From B16-G9 sp964400655 (GTDB lineage Bacteria; Bacteroidota; Bacteroidia; Bacteroidales; F082), in assembly GCA_964400655.1 (NCBI GenBank), contig CAYNVN010000110.1, positions 1 to 9,517 of the forward strand: a stretch of 9,517 bases of DNA. The letters run 5' to 3'. Position 1 is the stretch's first letter. The number at the start of each line of letters is the position of its first letter. The notes beneath the pieces are model-generated. The model did no database searches and had not been told where the DNA came from. It saw only the letters and a program-made list of their open reading frames with translations. The position numbers were made by a program, and so were the translations under genes. Shown here in pieces: positions 6,978 through 9,517 of the stretch.

Positions 6978-9517
6978 TTAAACGTTGATTATTTCCATAT
7001 TATTTCCCAAATAAACCAAAAGTCCGTTAACTTTATCGTAACCCTCTCCTGAAAAAGCATCTTTATAGTTTTTTATCTGTTGAAGGTGTTTGTTTTCTTT
7101 TTCGCCGGTTTTGTAATCAATTACGGTAATGGTGTTGTCTATAAGTACTACCCTGTCGGGGCGTATTAAATCACCACCGGGTAAAATAATTTCGGTTTCG
7201 GTTTTTATGTTTGCCTTTTCCGAAAAGAAATCTTTTAACAGCGGATGATTGACAACGATTTCGGTTTCGTGTTTTAAATCATTAAACTCCGTATCATCAA
7301 TGACACCGTTGGAGGCATAAAGGTTTAATGTTTTATCAATATCTTTAACGGTTTTGATGTGAGATAAGATTTCGTGGATGAGTTTGCCTTTTACGCGGTG
7401 CGAGCCCGTTCCGGCCATTTCCCAGTAAATCTCTTCGGCGGGAGCCGTTTTTACCGGAAAATCGCCTCCGTTGGTGGTCCATTTTGTAAGCGGCAAATGG
7501 TTGCCTGACGGCTTGCCGGCTTTGTCATATTTAGCAAGGGTGCCGTATTGGTAGAGTAATGTGTTTTCGTTATAATCACCGGTTTCTTTCAGGAAACTGT
7601 TAATTGTTTTCGAAAAAATCTCTTTATTACCTTTTTTCGGTGCTTCCGCCAAAATAAAGAGTGCTTCAACAGGTCTGGTGAAAGCCACATAAACAAGATT
7701 TAAGAAATCGAGGCGGGTTTTTGTCTGTTCGTGTTGATAAACTTCCTGATAGCCGATGGCCGTTAATTTTTCTTTTTGAATGGGTAAAAGGGTTGTTTTT
7801 AGGTCGGGAAATTCGGGAAGATTGATGTCGGTCCAAAACTCATCTTTTGTGTTCCTGTTTAACCTGTCCTGAAAATCAACGATAACCGCCTGGAATTTTA
7901 ATCCTTTGGCTTTATGAATGGTCATCAGCCTGACGGCATCTTCACCGTCGGGCATAATGATGTAAAGTTTCTCTTTTTTTTGTTCCCAGAGCTCCAAAAA
8001 TACATCCGGCCGGTTTTCAAAAACAGCCTCCTTTTCAATGATAAAGTCCAGAAAATATTGAAACCTGATATTGGGTTTATTTTCAGGGTTTAAATAATTG
8101 TACAGGGTTTCGGCAAGTTGGTAAACCGGCTTTTGTTTTAGCAGTTCAACGGGCATATCAATACCAGCCCATTGCAGCATTGCTTTAAGCCCTTTGTTTT
8201 TTTGCCGGCAAAAAAGCAGCGATAACTCTTCAAACTTTTGTTGTTGGTTTTTAATGATAACAAGGTTTTCGAGCAGTTCGGCCAGCGCTACGGGGTTTTC
8301 GGGTTCAAGCAACGATTTGATAAGGGCTGTTGTTGCGCGTACTTCGGGTGAGCCTGTCAAAAGCAACGACTCGGACGAAATAACGGGAATGTTGTTGGAC
8401 AGAAGCCACGAAGCATCTTCGGTGGTTTCGCTTTTGTTGCGGGTAAGGATACAAATGTCGCTGTAGGCAAATCCTTTTTCTTTTAGGTTGTTTACATAAT
8501 GCAGTATTGCATCCAACCGTTTGGCTTTGTAATCCCCGGTATTTTCGTGGTCAATCAGTTGGATGGAGACATATCCGCCGCTTTTTTTTCCGGGGGAGAT
8601 TTTTTGCCGGTGGTTGTTGTAAATGTTTTTTATAAGGTGGTCTTCGGTGTTGGTAATAACGTTAAAAAAGCGATTGTTAAACTCCACAATCTCTTTGTAG
8701 GATCGGTAATTGGTGTCGAGTATTTTTTCTTTAAAGCTCTCTTTTAAAAGTTTTTCGCGTTCGGCTTTGTAGGGCAAATCGGGTTTGCCGTAAAGCAACG
8801 GCAGGCCGGTGAACAGCTCCACTTCGCCGCCCCGGAAACGGTAAATGGCCTGTTTTGCATCGCCTACCAGCATATTGAAATTACCTGAGGCAAGCGAGTT
8901 TTCAATCAGCGGTAACAGGTTATACCATTGTAACAAAGAGGTGTCCTGAAATTCGTCGATTAAAAAATGGTCGTAATGGTTTCCCAGTCGCTCGTAAATA
9001 AAGGGGGCGGGCTGACCTGCAATGGAATCGCTGATTTTTTTGTTAAAATCGGAGATGTGAACTTTGTTGGTGCGTACGGTAAACTCGTCGAACAATCTTC
9101 TTATTTCGCGGGTTAAGGCAACGGCATACAGTTTGTCGTAAATAATTTTCAGCAAAAGAAAATTTCTCCCCTTTTGTTCAATTATGTTGAAATAATTTAT
9201 CAACCGCTCTTTTATGGCCTCAATGGCTGCTTTGTCGTCAGGAGTGGTTTTTCCGCCATACCACTTATCATCCGAAATGGTTCTCTGTGCATAGGAGGCA
9301 GGAATAAGCGTTTTTGCATTTATCTTATTCAGGTTTTTTTTGAAATAGGAGGGAAGCCCCCGGTTGCCCTGAAAAAATGCCGCCGGTTCAAGGCCGTTTG
9401 ATTTAAGGAGCATCATGGCTTCGGAGGCAGCCGTGTTGATCTCTTTTTTGAGGGTATTTAGTTTGTTGCCGATTGAAGTGATGATGGTAAGGAAACGTTC
9501 AAGACTTAGTTTTTCAA
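6978..9517 (-). CDS. AddA/RecB-like UvrD-family helicase-nuclease (N-terminus outside window)
   Basis: It is predicted to unwind and digest DNA ends before RecA loading in double-strand-break repair, probably as the AddA-like half of an AddAB-type complex. The frame is open to the right edge with 33 codons before the ATG at 9416, so about 845 C-terminal residues are visible; roughly the first 200, with Walker A, are missing. Numbered from that ATG, the helicase motifs are II (DEFQDT, 154-159), III (VGDAKQAIYRFRGG, 184-197), IV (DTNYRS, 234-239), V (VRLMTIHKAKGLKF, 495-508) and VI (LVYVAFTR, 574-581). The C-terminal PD-(D/E)XK nuclease looks intact: GKLIHE (His681), RPDRV (Asp754), DYKTG (Asp767, Lys769) and QIKNY (780-784). 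The 13-residue gap between the two Asp matches E. coli RecB (1067/1080, from memory). Motif III reads more like AddA than RecB. No AddB gene is in view; it may lie upstream. It is the first visible gene of a possible two-gene unit with the peptidase. Confidence 0.9.
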   Translation of the reverse strand, partial: EKLSLERFLTIITSIGNKLNTLKKEINTAASEAMMLLKSNGLEPAAFFQGNRGLPSYFKKNLNKINAKTLIPASYAQRTISDDKWYGGKTTPDDKAAIEAIKERLINYFNIIEQKGRNFLLLKIIYDKLYAVALTREIRRLFDEFTVRTNKVHISDFNKKISDSIAGQPAPFIYERLGNHYDHFLIDEFQDTSLLQWYNLLPLIENSLASGNFNMLVGDAKQAIYRFRGGEVELFTGLPLLYGKPDLPYKAEREKLLKESFKEKILDTNYRSYKEIVEFNNRFFNVITNTEDHLIKNIYNNHRQKISPGKKSGGYVSIQLIDHENTGDYKAKRLDAILHYVNNLKEKGFAYSDICILTRNKSETTEDASWLLSNNIPVISSESLLLTGSPEVRATTALIKSLLEPENPVALAELLENLVIIKNQQQKFEELSLLFCRQKNKGLKAMLQWAGIDMPVELLKQKPVYQLAETLYNYLNPENKPNIRFQYFLDFIIEKEAVFENRPDVFLELWEQKKEKLYIIMPDGEDAVRLMTIHKAKGLKFQAVIVDFQDRLNRNTKDEFWTDINLPEFPDLKTTLLPIQKEKLTAIGYQEVYQHEQTKTRLDFLNLVYVAFTRPVEALFILAEAPKKGNKEIFSKTINSFLKETGDYNENTLLYQYGTLAKYDKAGKPSGNHLPLTKWTTNGGDFPVKTAPAEEIYWEMAGTGSHRVKGKLIHEILSHIKTVKDIDKTLNLYASNGVIDDTEFNDLKHETEIVVNHPLLKDFFSEKANIKTETEIILPGGDLIRPDRVVLIDNTITVIDYKTGEKENKHLQQIKNYKDAFSGEGYDKVNGLLVYLGNNMEIINV

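Noticed and set aside
9417..9517. Treating ATG 9416 as the true start of the helicase gene
   Set aside because: The frame stays open for 33 codons to the window edge, and the protein lacks the Walker A region that must come before motif II.
1..9517. Search for tRNA, rRNA, insertion sequences, CRISPR arrays, toxin-antitoxin or defence operons
   Set aside because: Intact coding frames fill nearly all the window, the three gaps are at most about 115 bp, and none holds such elements. The RecB-like nuclease here fits the chromosomal AddAB type rather than a defence system.

Overview
The window looks like ordinary chromosomal DNA from a member of the Bacteroidota. The evidence is a GldB-family lipoprotein (a family known from this phylum), start regions that are A/T-rich and lack a Shine-Dalgarno sequence, a TAnnTTTG-type promoter element, and a large secreted tricorn-like peptidase and a long MscS-type channel of kinds common in the phylum. 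The order cannot be fixed from the sequence; a Bacteroidales- or Marinilabiliales-like organism is only a guess. I see no transposase, integrase, CRISPR array, tRNA or rRNA, and no clear signs of recent transfer.

Layout. Positions 1-991 (+) hold a gldB homologue whose extreme 5' end lies outside the window. It converges on a minus-strand gene for an 838-residue MscS-family mechanosensitive channel (1013-3529). Only 21 bp separate the two stop codons, and an imperfect hairpin there may end both transcripts. The next minus-strand gene (3644-6907) encodes a 1087-residue exported tricorn-type S41 peptidase. A very clear intrinsic terminator at 3574-3623 closes its transcript, directly followed by a candidate promoter and short inverted repeats ahead of the channel gene. 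At 6978-9517 (minus) lie the last 845 or so residues of an AddA/RecB-like UvrD-family helicase-nuclease, whose N-terminus with the Walker A motif is beyond the right edge.

Gene relationships. The helicase and the peptidase may be co-transcribed: they are 70 bp apart with no visible terminator or promoter between them. The channel gene seems to be its own transcription unit. The four products act in different processes: envelope lipoprotein and gliding/type 9 secretion, osmotic safety valve, periplasmic peptide breakdown, and double-strand-break repair. I see no evidence that they form one system. All four reading frames are intact inside the window and no coding gap exceeds about 115 bp. The points most worth checking are the altered residue beside the catalytic histidine of the tricorn homologue, the compact terminator-promoter-repeat arrangement at 3530-3623, and the gldB gene apart from other gld genes.
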